64,000 nt of DNA. Source: Heligmosomoides polygyrus polygyrus. Lineage: Eukaryota; Nematoda; Chromadorea; Rhabditida; Heligmosomidae. Each line of letters opens with the position of its first letter. Position 1 is the stretch's first letter. Below the pieces are notes generated by a model. The model was given only the letters and a program-made list of their open reading frames with translations. It was not told the origin of the DNA and did no database searches. The stretch lies in contig OX377206.1 of the NCBI GenBank assembly GCA_947396885.1, positions 4,974,658 through 5,038,657 of the forward strand. The letters are read 5' to 3'. The position numbers were made by a program, and so were the translations under genes. Below are positions 1 through 10,963 of the stretch, in pieces.

Positions 1-716
1 CGTAGCAATTGAACTGGATGCTTATTACCCCGATAGCAGAACGTAGCAGCGTTCAAGTGAATCAATATTTAATGGAACTATACATTATTCACGAAACTAT
101 TTTTAGTACTTCTACATGACTATGACAACAATTCATAATACTGTTGTGAGACGGAGCGGAGACAATTATTGGAAGATTGAGCTGTGTCAAATATTAAGAT
201 CAGAACGACCCAACTTTATGGCCGAAGCATAGGCAACCGATTATGAATACAGATAGAGATCTATGTTGCAGTTGCCTGACTGTGTTGGCCGACGGATGCG
301 CCCCACAGCTGATTGGGAGTTTTGATCATACAATCAATATCGATCAATATTATCGGTCTTTTGAACGCGATACTGAATTTCTGTCTGACGCACTGGATGT
401 AGGAAAATCAGAGACAGAAAACCTCACCATATAATAACGGAGGAAGGCATAAGTCACCGCCTGTAGTGGTTCGTCAACAACGGAAATCAAGTTCCCGTCC
501 CAACCCCAATTCTTGACTACACCACGCTCTCGCATATAATTCTTCTCGTACGCTCCTCAAAATCAGTGGCCAATGGTGCGTGCGTATTTACTCGGGTTAC
601 TACGCTTTTTCTACCTGCCCGGTTCTCCAATTTTCAGGAATCAATCTGGAGTAGGTGCACGTTTCAACGAGTTCGACGCTAGGGTTGCTTCCTTACCCAG
701 CGTTTGTTGCCGGCGG
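1..716. other. No gene seen; AT-rich repeat-like DNA
   Basis: No convincing exon or element boundary is visible. Around 320-360 there is a copy of the GATCAATATTATCG motif that recurs near 3000-4440, 38580-38720, 55300 and 56180, so part of this stretch belongs to that dispersed repeat family. Confidence 0.4.
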
Positions 717-812
717 AGCCGACCCGACGGCGTCTTCATGTCACCCATACCCGACCCGACGACGCCTCCATGTCACCCATACCCGACCCGATGACGCCTC
801 CATGTCACCCAT
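717..812. repeat. 32-bp tandem repeat, three units
   Basis: Three consecutive 32-bp units (717-748, 749-780, 781-812) of ACCCGACCCGACGACGCCTC followed by CATGTCACCCAT. They abut the SINE-like copy on the right and may have grown from its end. Confidence 0.8.
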
Positions 813-814
813 GG

Positions 815-1028
815 AGGCAACTTGAATGCGTATTTGGTCTATACAATGACTTGCAGTGGCCATCCGGTGACCATGTCCGCGTATTTTTCCTTCTAGTATA
901 ATTCAACGAGACTGAAAGAATGGAGAGCTTGCTTGACGAGGTGGGAAACCGGGAGCAAGAACATCGATTCGGCGTGCAGACTACAACCAGCCGGCGCCTT
1001 CTCCAACTGCTCTACTGCACCCCTAACA
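815..1028 (-). mobile_element. Degenerate tRNA-like SINE (family SINE-1)
   Basis: Read on the minus strand this matches, with gaps, the better copies at 24437-24732 and 42915-43216: a head containing a GTGCAGT/GGAG A-box-like segment and a GGTT-type B-box region, then a body with the conserved TTGTATAGACCAAATACGC segment. The middle (900-945) is replaced. It is a dead, non-coding copy. Confidence 0.5.
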
Positions 1029-1595
1029 GCATAAAGGGAGCAAATGCAATTTTATTCCATTCACATCGTTATCAAAGGCAGCTCAAAGGCGAAAATAAAG
1101 AATCTGCAGGGGAAAAGCCTCAGAGGCGAGCATGAAATTCTACCCTTGAGTCACGACTCCATCGTCTTTCTACTGGAAGCACATACAGCTCAGACTTTGG
1201 AAAAAGACCATGTTGCGCTAACCAGCTGGTTACTGCAGCCATCTGCACTCGTGCTCGCAGTTGGTGTCATCGTTGAAGGACTTCTGCCCGAGATGATTAC
1301 TAGGTTGTCAGCAACGTTGCCCAAACCCATTGAGCCGCGCCGCTGCGCGGCTGTTATTTGAGGGTATAGGCCGCGGGTCCTGGCGCGATCGCTTTGTGCT
1401 TACTGGGAGGTTTGAACACAGAAGCGTGGTTGTCGAATCCTGCGAACATTACGACATGGTTATCTATCACATCCTACTATATGGCAAGAGAAGACCGACG
1501 TTTCATCACTCGTGGAAGAAGACAGAGCTCCATCGGTGTAAGCATAAGTGAGGTAGGGATGTTTTCGACCGATTATTCACCATCACGTACCCTCG
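1029..1595. other. No gene seen
   Basis: Short open frames only, with no splice-site support and no recognisable protein motif. Nothing reportable up to the MITE at 1599. Confidence 0.4.
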
Positions 1596-1598
1596 TAA

Positions 1599-1728
1599 GG
1601 CCCCGTTTATACTTCCGACTCCGAGCGATGCGACGGCATGTATAGTGGGCAAATTGATCGATCGCGTCTCCCGATCAATGTGATCACAATACGTGGCGTC
1701 GTCTCGGCGTCGAAGTATAAACGGGGCC
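1599..1728. mobile_element. PIF/Harbinger-like MITE, family A
   Basis: A 130-bp element with near-perfect terminal inverted repeats starting GGCCCCGTTTATACTTC and ending GAAGTATAAACGGGGCC, flanked by a TAA duplication (1596-1598 and 1729-1731). A 3-bp TWA target is the PIF/Harbinger hallmark. There is no coding capacity; the interior holds GCGACGCGATCGATCAA-like palindromes shared with the other A copies here. Confidence 0.85.
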
Positions 1729-1929
1729 TAACTCCTAGTGAGCGTGACACATCTATGTTTCATCTAACATGTGCCTCATCAATGAATTCTTGTCATTAGT
1801 TTTCGTTGAGTAACGAGGCTTCGATAAGATTCATGGCGAATAGACCGTGTAGCATTCCCTAGACGTGATATTTTTGATGAAGGTCCAACTGTTACTGTTG
1901 TTTAAAGCCAGAGAATCCTCTAACGTTTT

Positions 1930-2397
1930 AGCGTCAGCGGGTTCCCCTTGTAAAGTCGTGTCTTTACGGGTCTTCTGACCCAGATGAGTGCCGTCGATTG
2001 CTTGACTGTGCAGCTGCGCAGTTGTTTGAATTTGCTCTAGGGTTCGAATTCATCACCGCTTACACCCGCGGAGTATAGGGGGTACCCACGATAAGGCACT
2101 CATGATAAATTCTACCCGCCACATCGTGCGTATATCAGTGAGTAGAGAATACTCCACGATCGCCGTGGCCACATCCGAACAGCAGCGAGGATTCCGCGCC
2201 CCATTGACAAAATGACGCTCCAGTGAGACCAGCTGTTCTCGCGGGAGGCTTGGTTCTACCTTACCCTTGATTCCTTTCACAAATATGAATTGTAACCGCT
2301 ACTCCCACCCTCCCCTCAATTCTGAGTACTGTTTCGGTTGTCCACTCGAACAACTATCAGAACTAGAGGGCATAAGGCAAGCATGGCTGTACTTCAT
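1930..2397. repeat. Diverged paralogue of 9726-10135
   Basis: Several collinear blocks match 9726-10135, for example GCGTCAGC, GTCTTTA, GTGCAG..GTTTGAATTTG and the GGCAAGCATGGCTGT segment before a GTTTTT run. The second copy is split by a MITE (9763-9897) at the TTA of GTCTTTA. The left part (2041-2090) also carries the terminal sequence of MITE family G (GAATTCATCA then GAGTATAGGGG). Non-coding as far as visible. Confidence 0.5.
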
Positions 2398-3770
2398 GTT
2401 GTATGTTTTTTATCCCTGCCGTGATTCCGCGTGAGTATCAGGTTGACCCTCCCTCCCCCCCCCCCCCGATTGGGATTGAAGTGTATTTTCCTCAACAGGT
2501 AAGCTGTATGAACCTCGTCGGCAGTTATGATGCAAAATTTTGGAACACTATCTCTTTGCGTGGAACATTAATGCTCCAGCATGGACAGCAGTTGGTTTCG
2601 TCAACATATCTGCTACTTGATTTCCACCTTTTGCTGACTATTCCATAAACATTTATTTCTGAAGCGTCCATTTTCCCACCTGAAGGTCGTCGGAGCGCTA
2701 GGACGAAGAATCAGTTGATCAGCTTCAAGTCCCGACACATCTGACCAACTTTTACAGGTCATCCGCAAGCTACTGACTGCTTCGGGATGAGTTTCATTCC
2801 GAAGCATGCGCCTGCGGCGCGCGGCGGCGTCACTGCTTCACCTCCACCGCGGTAATCCTTCTCCATTTCTGGTGTTTTCTCTCGTAAAATTCGCTTCCTC
2901 GTTCTTCCGATTTGCACTGTAACAACCCCTCGTCACTTGGTTTTTGGCTGTCTTATCAAACTCTAACGATCTACTTTGAGATCAATATCGACCGGTTCTA
3001 CTAACCATCTCACTATCAGAAACAAAGAATCGATAAACGACCGACAATATCGATTTTTTCTCACAGTTGAACATCTGATGTTTTTTATTCCTACGATGAT
3101 TTCCGCTTGAGTATCACGTTAACCCCCCCCCCCCCCCCCCGATTGGGCTTGTACTATATTTTCCTCTACAGATAAGTTGTATGAACCTCTCCTGCAATTC
3201 TGATGCACAATTTCAGAACAATAGCACTTTGTATGGAACATTCATGGCTCCAGCGCGAACAGCAATAGGTTTCCTCAACATATCTGCTACCTGATTTCCA
3301 GTTTTTGCTGACTTCCACAAGCATTTCTTTTTGAACCGTCCGTGCTTTCCCCTTTTGAAGGTCATCGGATCGCTAGAACGAAGAATCAACTGTTTCGAGT
3401 CTTGACACATCTGACCCACCTTTACAGGTCAGCCATGCTGCTGGCAAGCGACTGACCGCTTCGGGATGAGTTGTCATTCCGAAGCATGCGCCTGCGGCGC
3501 GAGGCGGCGTCGCTGCCTTACCTCCACAGCGGTAATCACTTACCTTTTCAATTGCTGATGTTTCGTCTAGTGAAATTTATGTTTAAGTTATGCTGTTCTT
3601 CCTATTTGCACCGTAACAACCCTTCGTCACTTTGTTCTTGGCTGACTGGTCAAACACTAACTATCTACCTAGAGATCGATATCGACCTGTTTTGCCGAAC
3701 ACTTCAGAAACGGAAAATCGATAAACCATCGACGATATCGAATTTTTTCTCACAGTTGACCATTTGAAAA
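2398..3770. repeat. Two-copy tandem duplication, unit about 680 bp
   Basis: The segment from TGTTTTTTATCCC (about 2404) recurs as TGTTTTTTATTCC (about 3077). Both copies contain a pure C tract (about 2454-2467 and 3122-3140), the hairpin TGCTTCGG..CCGAAGCA followed by TGCGCCTGCGGCGCG (2807 and 3487, 680 bp apart), and an ATCGATAAAC..ATATCGA segment at the end. Divergence is moderate. Minus-strand frames in both copies read RF(R/K)KKCLW-like peptides, but with stops and no family I recognise. Confidence 0.75.
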
Positions 3771-3959
3771 GGGGAGTACATTTGGATTGATATATTTAGA
3801 TCCATATGATTGCTTTCAGGAGTGGTGGAAAATCGGTAAACGCATCAATATCGATAGCCATAGTTGATTTCTGATGTGACGGCTTGAAAAAGAGACTATG
3901 CTCTGACCGGTGTCGACGGGTACTATTGATCTTCGATATGTATTGTAGAGGAAGTCAAT

Positions 3960-4440
3960 CATGGAGTCAACATTGATCGAAAACATCGATTTTCTCACAG
4001 TTCTGACTATGGGATTGCACACGAATCGAGATCGATATGCGCCATTGTTCTTCGTGGAAAATCTCGGTACTAACGATCTTCATGGAAATGAGAAGATTTA
4101 TCAATTTCAAGATCGGTATATGCCATCCTTAATGAATATCGATATTATCGATCTTTATGGAAATGAGGAAATTGATCAATTTTAAGATCGATATGTGCGG
4201 GCCATCGTCGCTCATAGAGAATATTGGTAATATCGTTCTTTATGGAAATAAGGAAACTGATATATTTCAAGATCGATATTTAGCATTATTCTTCATGGAA
4301 TATGTCGGTACTATCGAATGAGAAAATATGGGAATGAGAAAATCGATCAATTTCAAGATCGATATGTGCCATCGTTCTTTATGGCAAATATCGGTATTAT
4401 CGATCGTTATGGAAATGAGAAAATTAATCCACGTTGCTTG
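3960..4440. repeat. 72-88-bp tandem repeats rich in ATCGAT
   Basis: About five degenerate units keyed by TATGGAAATGAG (near 4083, 4155, 4241, 4329, 4408), each with TTTCAAGATCGATATGTGCC and ATCGGTATTATCGAT-like blocks. The open frame through part of it (4318-4701) is a by-product of the repeat; nothing protein-like is conserved. Confidence 0.65.
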
Positions 4441-5239
4441 TATCTGAGCGTTCAAGGGCAGCGCGATGTGTCTCTTGATATCGATTGGCATTATCGATTT
4501 TTCCAATGCCAATCGTTTGAAGTGAGTGGGTATCCTTCGCACCAAAACCTATTCGAAGACCAGTATTACCGTTTCATGCTGTTGTGTGACTCCGTGATTC
4601 AACTCCTGTCCCTATCCCCTGCATTGTCTTTCCATTTTCCCGTCGCTGTCGCTGTGCTGATGATCGTTTTGTGTTGGAATGTGGCTGTTGTTGTGCACTG
4701 AAGGTACAGGTCTAGAAAGTGGGGTCCATTCTGATCTTCTTCCACAAATTCCGAAGATTTCATCCAAAAACCTGTGATACATGGTGAATAGCCCTCTCTA
4801 TGTAGACCTGCACCCTTGTCAGACGCTCTTCTATTCTATCTTCCGTTTCGTTAATGCTTCTGCTCGCTTCGACTAACCTCTGTTGTGCATGGTTAAACGA
4901 CGGTCAAGGAATTCGCGAATATACTTGCCAGTTTAGGAGGATGCTGACTTGTGCTCGAACTCCTAACTTGGAACCGATCCCTGCGAGTGCGCGTTATCCA
5001 GTCAAAGTCACGCTGGTGAGCAGGCGATTCAGTGAGAAGACTCTGAGGAAACACACTCGTCATATAAGGATTGGCACGCTGATTCAACCAGTCTATATCG
5101 TCTACAGGGTGCGTTCGTTTCTGTGATGTGTGTGTTTCTTTTGCTACGAGAGGGAGACTCCTGATCTATCCTAGTGGGGGTGGGGCACCTTGTTCGTGTT
5201 TTCTTCGCTTCCATATCGATGCCCCCTCCGTTTAGGATA
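4441..5239. other. No gene seen
   Basis: Several short overlapping frames on both strands without splice signals or recognisable motifs. Ends at the left LTR of the retrotransposon. Confidence 0.4.
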
Positions 5240-5398
5240 TGTCAAGCCTCTGGCTGAGATGGGAGTTCGACAAAGCATTTCTATAGATTTATATTTATGT
5301 ACACAACCATATACAAAGTATGCAGTCGGAAAGACTGCCAACGTTCCAAACCCAAGTAGGGGCGTGGCTTACACGGTGGTGGCCACTATACCGTGACA
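5240..5398 (-). repeat. 3' LTR (relative to gag)
   Basis: 159 bp, TGTCA...TGACA, nearly identical to 8780-8938. On the minus strand it holds a TATAAAT-like box. Confidence 0.85.
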
Positions 5399-5412
5399 TG
5401 CCCGCCCTTTCG
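5399..5412 (-). other. Polypurine tract candidate
   Basis: Minus-strand GAAAGGGCGGGCA directly abuts the TGTCA start of the 3' LTR, the expected place of the plus-strand primer. Confidence 0.6.
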
Positions 5413-5481
5413 AATTTGTCGGCCTCAACAAAAAAATGCAGTACGAAAAAATTATTACAGTACAACAAGATACATTGACGG

Positions 5482-6024
5482 CTAACAATGGTGGGCTTTC
5501 TCGGCTCGCTGCTGATACGCATTCACCGAGGGACACAGAGAGCGATGGTGGGCGGCTTGATTGCAGTACGCACAGGGCGTAATTTTTCTGCATAGGCCTA
5601 GATGTGGCTTGAGGCATTTGGGGCAGAGTTTTTTTTTTCTCTGAATGATGTCTACTCTTACATTAATACTCAACCCATTCCTGCAGCTATCAGAGTATCC
5701 AGGTTGGTCACAGAAGTGACACAACCTGATCAGGTCATAGGGCCGCCGGATCATGTGCCTTCGAGGCATTGCTCGCATCGCTGCCCTCACACTGCCGCCG
5801 GCATTACTTGGAGCCATCGCATCTCTAGAGCCGTCGACCATCGCATCTCTAGGGCACGTCTTATCAGCGTCCCCCACATTGGCGACCAGATTTAAGTCCT
5901 TGTTCGCCATCTTTGCCATCGCATCAACTTGCTCCTGACAAGCCATCAGTGTTTGTCGGAGCTCTCGCATTTCCTCTTCCAAGATACCAGTTCGAGCACT
6001 GGTATCTTCGCATAGCTCCTTCAA
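5482..6024 (-). CDS. Gag-type zinc-knuckle segment (BEL/Pao-like)
   Basis: About 180 codons on the minus strand with no ATG at the open start (TTG at 6024), so probably reached in frame from upstream. Residues 1-50 are a Glu/Arg/Gln-rich likely coiled coil (EEEMRELRQTLMACQEQ). The C-terminal half has the cysteine pattern of BEL/Pao gag: CHFCDQPGYSDSC, then CPKCLKPHLGLC, then CAYCNQAAHHRSLC. In that family these bind RNA or DNA in the capsid. It is separated from the capsid part by about 490 bp of AT-rich DNA (6025-6510), which may be an intron, a deletion scar or an insertion. Confidence 0.7.
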   Translation of the reverse strand: MKELCEDTSARTGILEEEMRELRQTLMACQEQVDAMAKMANKDLNLVANVGDADKTCPRDAMVDGSRDAMAPSNAGGSVRAAMRAMPRRHMIRRPYDLIRLCHFCDQPGYSDSCRNGLSINVRVDIIQRKKKLCPKCLKPHLGLCRKITPCAYCNQAAHHRSLCPSVNAYQQRAEKAHHC

Positions 6025-6509
6025 ATATTTATTAGATATCGTTATGAATTTGGTTTATATTGAATCGTTATTCTACCAATCGTTATTTTTCCGACCTTCT
6101 GGTGAAAATATTGAAAGTTACCTCGAAATGACTTTTTGGGGGAGTGTAGTCGCTGTCGTTATCATAGTCCGAATTTCCCTATGTCTTTATCAGTTCTACG
6201 GACATCGCTATATTCTGTAAAATGTCAAAAATATTTCGAAATCGTTATGACTTTACCTTTTGGTAAATGACGCGGCTTAGAACAAAGCTAGCTATTTCGT
6301 TATCCATTTTCTTCCAGTAAAATCGTACGTGAATCTTACTGCAAGGTATTTTTACTGCTCAAGTAACCTCCGGCAAAGGGGTTTTCGTGATTCTGCTACA
6401 AAATCTCTTTTTGGTGATATTCGTCTACTTTACCTAACCGAATATTTTTCCCTTCGTTATAATATAGGGCGTTATTTTGAATGCGATAGATTTTTATGCC
6501 GTCACAGTG

Positions 6510-7752
6510 ACTTATCAGTTGTGTGGAAATTCATTAGAATAATCCCGATATCGACCGTTATCATGTTGGTCATCATAATTTCTCACGTAATTGTGAGAAG
6601 CGTTATTTCTAGGGATTTGAGAATCGCGTCCGTGATATCCACGTGGGCTTCGAATTCCTCCGTTATTGTAGTAACCGTTATCGTTATAGGATTGAGGACT
6701 ACGTTCGTGATATGCCCTATTACTGTTCCAACGTGGTGAAAAATTTGGCGATGCACTAACAGCAGGGTATGGCGATTGATTCCACTCTTGACGCTGGTAG
6801 TTCCCTTGATTTTGGTAATTTCGATGTGGGCAGCTTTCACTAATGTGTGCGTTTTGAACGGCTTCCGCGATCGCATTTACTAGGGTGTTATCAATTATTC
6901 CTATCTCACGCGTCACAATTTCAAGAAGATGACTTTCGTTTTCTGCAATTTGTTGCAGATCTTTGAAAGTCTGTGATGACTGCCTTTTTTTTCATTACCG
7001 CAATTCGAAGATTCGTAGTAAGGCTGCGCACAAATGTTTCGCACATTATTTCTTCGACGGCAATGGGATTACTTTCGGCAAAAGCGTCGGCAACTAAATC
7101 TCTCACCCGTTGCCCATAAATGACCACATTTTCATCGGGTTCCTGCTTCACGTGATAAATTTTTGCTTTCGCTATTTCGACATAGTTAGGGCTGCGAAAG
7201 TCTTTTTTTCAACTGGTCAACAACCTTTCGGTAATCCAGCTTAACATCGTTATCATAGTTCTCGTATTTTATTTTGGCTGCTCCGCTTAATTGCAGAGGA
7301 AGGAGCCTTGCCAGTTTCTGCTCGTCATATCCCGCTGCATTGGCTTTTTCGTTCATCTCTCTAACAAACTTCACCACTGACATGTTAGTTCCGTTATAAT
7401 TCGGCCAGCACTGCAATGCGGGAAGGAACAGATCCGCTATATTGACCCGAATATCAAGAGGCCTTTCTGAAATCTGGATAGGCCCCCCGATTGGTCCGTT
7501 ATCATTTCTCGCCATGTTCGTAATGAGCAACCGTTCTATTAATTCCCGCGATTCGTCAATAAGTCGACTCGCTAGTTTCGCTTGATTTCTTTGCTCGGTG
7601 CGAGCAAATCGTTTCTCAGCTGGTGGGCTGTTCGGCACTAAGTAATTATCCGTTATGTTGATGAGTAAGATGAAGAAATAGGAGACAGGCAGAGAACTAA
7701 GGAAGCAGTAAGCAAAGAACGCAGTTGAACACAACCGTTCAACCGCAGTCAC
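6510..7752 (-). pseudogene. Frameshifted retrotransposon gag (capsid part)
   Basis: On the minus strand a capsid-like open frame (7752-7186) contains LPALQCWPNYNG and LLPLQLSGAAKIKYENY. It shifts frame in an A-rich run near 7195 and continues through YHVKQEPDENVVIYGQRVRD. It shifts again in an A8 run near 6990 and runs into an Asn/Tyr/Arg-rich tail (6916-6510; NYQNQGNYQRQEWNQ). The order hydrophobic N-part, retro-gag helices, basic disordered tail fits a Ty3/BEL-type gag. Both shifts lie in homopolymers, so sequencing error, decay or programmed shifting are all possible. It lies just inside the 5' LTR. Confidence 0.65.
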
Positions 7753-8764
7753 GAAGACGTAGTGTCTGTTAGATGACCTCAGTATGGGTTACCATCCTCT
7801 ATTCCTTTCGAGTGGGATTATCATAGCCTCGTTGACGCCGCTATTCTTAAGTGGGTACTTACGTGAGCTCTGGTAGACACCCTTGATTCTATACTCAAAG
7901 CCACGTTTCGGCTCCTTTGTAATGCCGACATTACCTAGTATACGGTAGTGCAGCCAATGGGCGAAGTTCTATTAACATCGAATAAAAATAAATCTAAAAA
8001 ATAATTTTTTTTGTTCTCTTTCGGATTTTTTTTTTGGACGTCCTATGTACAGATTATATACAAGCTAGCGGTGGCATGAATGGCAGAGTAAAATGTAGCA
8101 ATTGAATTGACGATAAGTTAAGAATTGAGGGTTAGAAACATGAGCTATAAATTAGACGGTTTAATAAGCTAATAGTGAAAGATTTGATTAAGCTATTAAC
8201 GTGATAACGAAAACATGAATGCAAAGAAATCATCTAGGACGTGCGCAAAAAGGAAAATCGGAAAAGTACGAGGTTCACAAGGGAGGTAGCTTGCACTCGG
8301 CAGTGACTCATGTGAAGAACGTACTTTCCGCACACGTAGTGTTTTTGAAGACGCCAGGTCGGAAAATACGATATTCGCTTCAAATCGCTGTCGCGAATAG
8401 CGAAAATCGTACGTTTCGCAATCGATAATTAGATTTTAAAAAATAGCATAGAGTAAACGGCTCAAATTCTTTGAAAGTAGTAATAGTTGAAAGTAGTAAT
8501 AGAAATTCTTTGAAAAATGTTAGCTGTTTAGTTACATGCCCTGCCTCATTCATGCGCCACGACGAAGACAAACGAAAAAGTGGAAATGATAAAAATCATG
8601 CTCAGTATAAAAAAAAAAATCATGCCAGCATGCTTCGTGAGAAATGTGCAATGTGCATGCGGTGTGGTGTGTATATCTCGAGATATAGATACGTTTTGAT
8701 GGCCGTCAAAACGGAGTCTCCCGTACTGCTAACTTCTTTTAGAATTTTTTGAGCAAAAATAATC

Positions 8765-8779
8765 TCCCCGCGACCTCCA
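8765..8779 (-). other. Primer-binding-site candidate
   Basis: Minus-strand TGGAGGTCGCGGGGA starts directly after the TGACA end of the 5' LTR. The initial TGG is what pairs with a tRNA CCA end; the matching tRNA was not identified. Confidence 0.55.
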
Positions 8780-8938
8780 TGTCAAGCCTCTGGCTGAGAT
8801 GGGAGTTCGACAAAGCATTTCTATAGATTTATATTTTTGTACACAACCATATACAAAGTATGCAGTCGGGGAGACTGCCAACGTTCCAAACCCAAGTAGG
8901 GGCGTGGCTTACAGGGTGGTGGCCACTATACCGTGACA
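8780..8938 (-). repeat. 5' LTR (relative to gag)
   Basis: 159 bp, partner of 5240-5398. Differences include ATTTTTG for ATTTATG, GGGGAG for GGAAAG and AGGG for ACGG. Confidence 0.85.
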
Positions 8939-9384
8939 GATCTGACGCTATTTTATTGGACCTTCTTTTCTAGTCGAGCCCTTATCTTCATTGCAAAGTT
9001 CATAATTTGAGCGCTGGAGGCTACCAGGGTGCTTGAACAACGAAAAGATTCGGCGTGAATAGTGAAGCTTCAGTATTTTTGAAATTACCCAATAACTGGT
9101 TTATATCGTTACCTAACCTTTACTAATTTGGTAGCAAAGTAAGAAACAGAAATTAGGTCCTTCACAGCTTAAATGTAGTTAAGTTATAATATGTTAGATG
9201 TGATCTTATACATTGACTGCGTTTTATCGATCATTTTTGAGTGATTTTTTAAGTTTTTGTTTTTTCTTGTTTTGACACTTCTCTAGTGCATCGATATCGT
9301 CAAGTATGCTACTCTTTCTTGAGCATACTGCGTTTTGAGTATGAGCTTCTAGGACGTGTATGATAAATAAATATGACTAAATAT
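8939..9384. other. No gene seen; AT-rich
   Basis: No element boundary or coding signal found between the LTR element and the hAT-like MITE. Confidence 0.4.
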
Positions 9385-9568
9385 TATAGTTGTGCTCTCC
9401 AAACGTTTTAGAGTGCTCGAATGGTTTCGAATACTCACAAATTTCGAATGGTCGAATTCGAATACATTCGAAAAACGCGATTTTTTTGAATATTCGAATT
9501 CGAGTATTCAATTTCGAATGAAAATCATTCGAGTGCCTATTCGAATAGGTCATTCGAGCACAACTATG
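9385..9568. mobile_element. hAT-like MITE with ATTCGAA subterminal repeats
   Basis: 184 bp bounded by TATAGTTGTGCTC and GAGCACAACTATG and flanked by the 8-bp duplication CTAAATAT (9377-9384, 9569-9576). An 8-bp target duplication is the hAT signature. The interior is a dense series of ATTCGAA motifs in both orientations, likely transposase-binding repeats. No coding capacity. Confidence 0.8.
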
Positions 9569-9725
9569 CTAAATATAGTAGTGGCCACCCATTTTTTACT
9601 TACCATTGGATTTGCTGCTCTGCTCTTTTTGTACTGAAAGAAGTTTCGATTGAGCAGTTGAAATCTTGTGGGGGAAGGGGGAGCCGAATATTCTCATTTA
9701 AGTAAATAAATCCTGTGACACGTTC

Positions 9726-10135
9726 GCGTCAGCACACTGCCTCTTGTCACGCCATGTCTTTAGCCCTAGTTTATACATGCGTCGCTGCGCGGCGCGGCAT
9801 TATGGTTGGAATGGATATCGACCGCGCGGCGCGAGAAATCGATATCTATGACAATCATGATGCCGCGCCGCATGGCGGCACAAGTATAAACTAGGGCTTA
9901 CGCGTACCATGTGCGCGCCGACTGCTTAACTGTGGCGATAGGCAGAGCTGTTCGAATTTGTTCCAGGTTTTTTTTTCATTCTGCCATTTTTCACCATTTT
10001 CACCACCCCCTTCAACTAGGAATGCTGTTTTGGGCATATTTTCGATCGACTGTCTGAACTGAAGGACATACGATTAACATGGACGGTTGTGCTGCATGGT
10101 GCGTGTTTTTCTTTCAATAATGGGTGTACCCTCCC
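9726..10135. repeat. Second copy of the 1930-2470 repeat
   Basis: Collinear with 1930-2470 but interrupted by MITE 9763-9897. The uninterrupted left copy shows the empty site at the TTA of GTCTTTA. Confidence 0.5.
9763..9897. mobile_element. PIF/Harbinger-like MITE, family D
   Basis: 135 bp; ends GCCCTAGTTTATAC and GTATAAACTAGGGC, TTA target duplication (9760-9762, 9898-9900). The interior carries GATATCGACC..AGAAATCGATATC, diagnostic of family D here. Confidence 0.85.
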
Positions 10136-10594
10136 CCTTCTGACTAGAATTTGTAACACATTTTTGGTTTTTTTCTTTCTATACGAACTTCAGTGTACGC
10201 TTGGATTCCGACACTGCAGTACAAGCTGGCGTACCAAGTTCTTCATTTCAATTTTTAAATGAAAAAAAAAACGTTTAGAAAGATAGAGGAGCTGTGAGAT
10301 TATGAACAGGCACCATCTTTCTAAGAATATGTGGCAAATGTCAAATTCCTTCTCAGCATTTTAAAACAATTTTCATGATTTCAACCGACAAGCTCTTTAT
10401 GTAAAAATCGTAACTTGCGGGAAAAACAACAGAATGCCTTAAGTAAATGGAATGGCATACCATTGTAATATTTCGACGGTATTGATCCATCAAAGCCGTT
10501 GAAATACAGGAATAGGGCGAGTGTGTTTATGCAAAAACCTATGTACAATGCAAACATCACATGAAAAGCTGTGGTTTTTCTCTTCTTGGTGCAG
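9898..10594. other. Mostly non-coding; one weak exon candidate
   Basis: Around 10192-10227 a short segment behind GAACTTCAG could read YAWIPTLQYKLAYQ before a weak GTTCTT donor. Its phase does not match the exon at 10595, so I do not call it. No element is seen elsewhere in the stretch. Confidence 0.3.
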
Positions 10595-10749
10595 GTGTTG
10601 TGTTACGTCGGCAACGCTATCAGAAGTCCTCGTGTGTTCTGTGCAAATTGATTAATCTCTGGGTATCAATCGATCCGCGCGTGGAGTATGGCGGCTCGTG
10701 GCATCACGTTTCGCGCAGCGATCCAAATTGGAAATATGAAGACGATTGA
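10595..10749 (+). CDS. Possible terminal exon, unknown protein
   Basis: A pyrimidine-rich acceptor (TTTTTCTCTTCTTGGTGCAG) is followed by a 155-nt frame, open only in the phase that needs one preceding base, ending in TGA at 10747-10749. The peptide ends SWHHVSRSDPNWKYEDD and contains CVLCKLINLW; no family recognised. AATAAA follows at 10958-10963, about 210 nt downstream. No upstream exon in matching phase was found, so it may be the remnant end of a gene whose body lies outside or was lost. Confidence 0.4.
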
Positions 10750-10957
10750 TTCACCATGAAGACCTGCAATCAATGCACATAGAGAACATTCTTCTTAGTA
10801 TGTCTGTGGTACTATGACACTACAAGCGGTAGCTGGGTGCGCAAACATTAAGTGGCTGCACCGTACCGGTTACGGTGGGAAGAACAGCATGTTGAGTTCA
10901 TTTCGGACACGATGGTTTTTCATTTACTCTCCCTGTTTTTGACCTTCAAACAAGAGA

Positions 10958-10963
10958 AATAAA
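10958..10963 (+). terminator. Polyadenylation signal AATAAA
   Basis: Exact AATAAA downstream of the terminal-exon candidate at 10595-10749 and upstream of the micro-exon gene. Confidence 0.35.

Larger units (their letters stand above)
5240..8938 (-). mobile_element. Gag-only LTR retrotransposon
   Basis: Two 159-bp direct repeats that begin TGTCA and end TGACA bound a 3.4-kb interior. On the minus strand the right repeat is the 5' LTR, followed at once by a TGG-initial primer-binding-site candidate. The left repeat is the 3' LTR, preceded by a purine-rich AAAGGGCGGGCA tract. The LTRs differ at about four positions (about 97.5% identity), so insertion was fairly recent. Coding remains are gag only (7752-6510) and a zinc-knuckle segment (6024-5482); no protease, reverse transcriptase or integrase is visible, so movement would need enzymes in trans. 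I could not identify an exact target-site duplication. Confidence 0.8.

Noticed and set aside
2053..3419. Minus-strand protein with RFKKKCLW-type peptides in both tandem units
   Set aside because: Short, interrupted and not matched to any family; conservation is explained by the DNA duplication.
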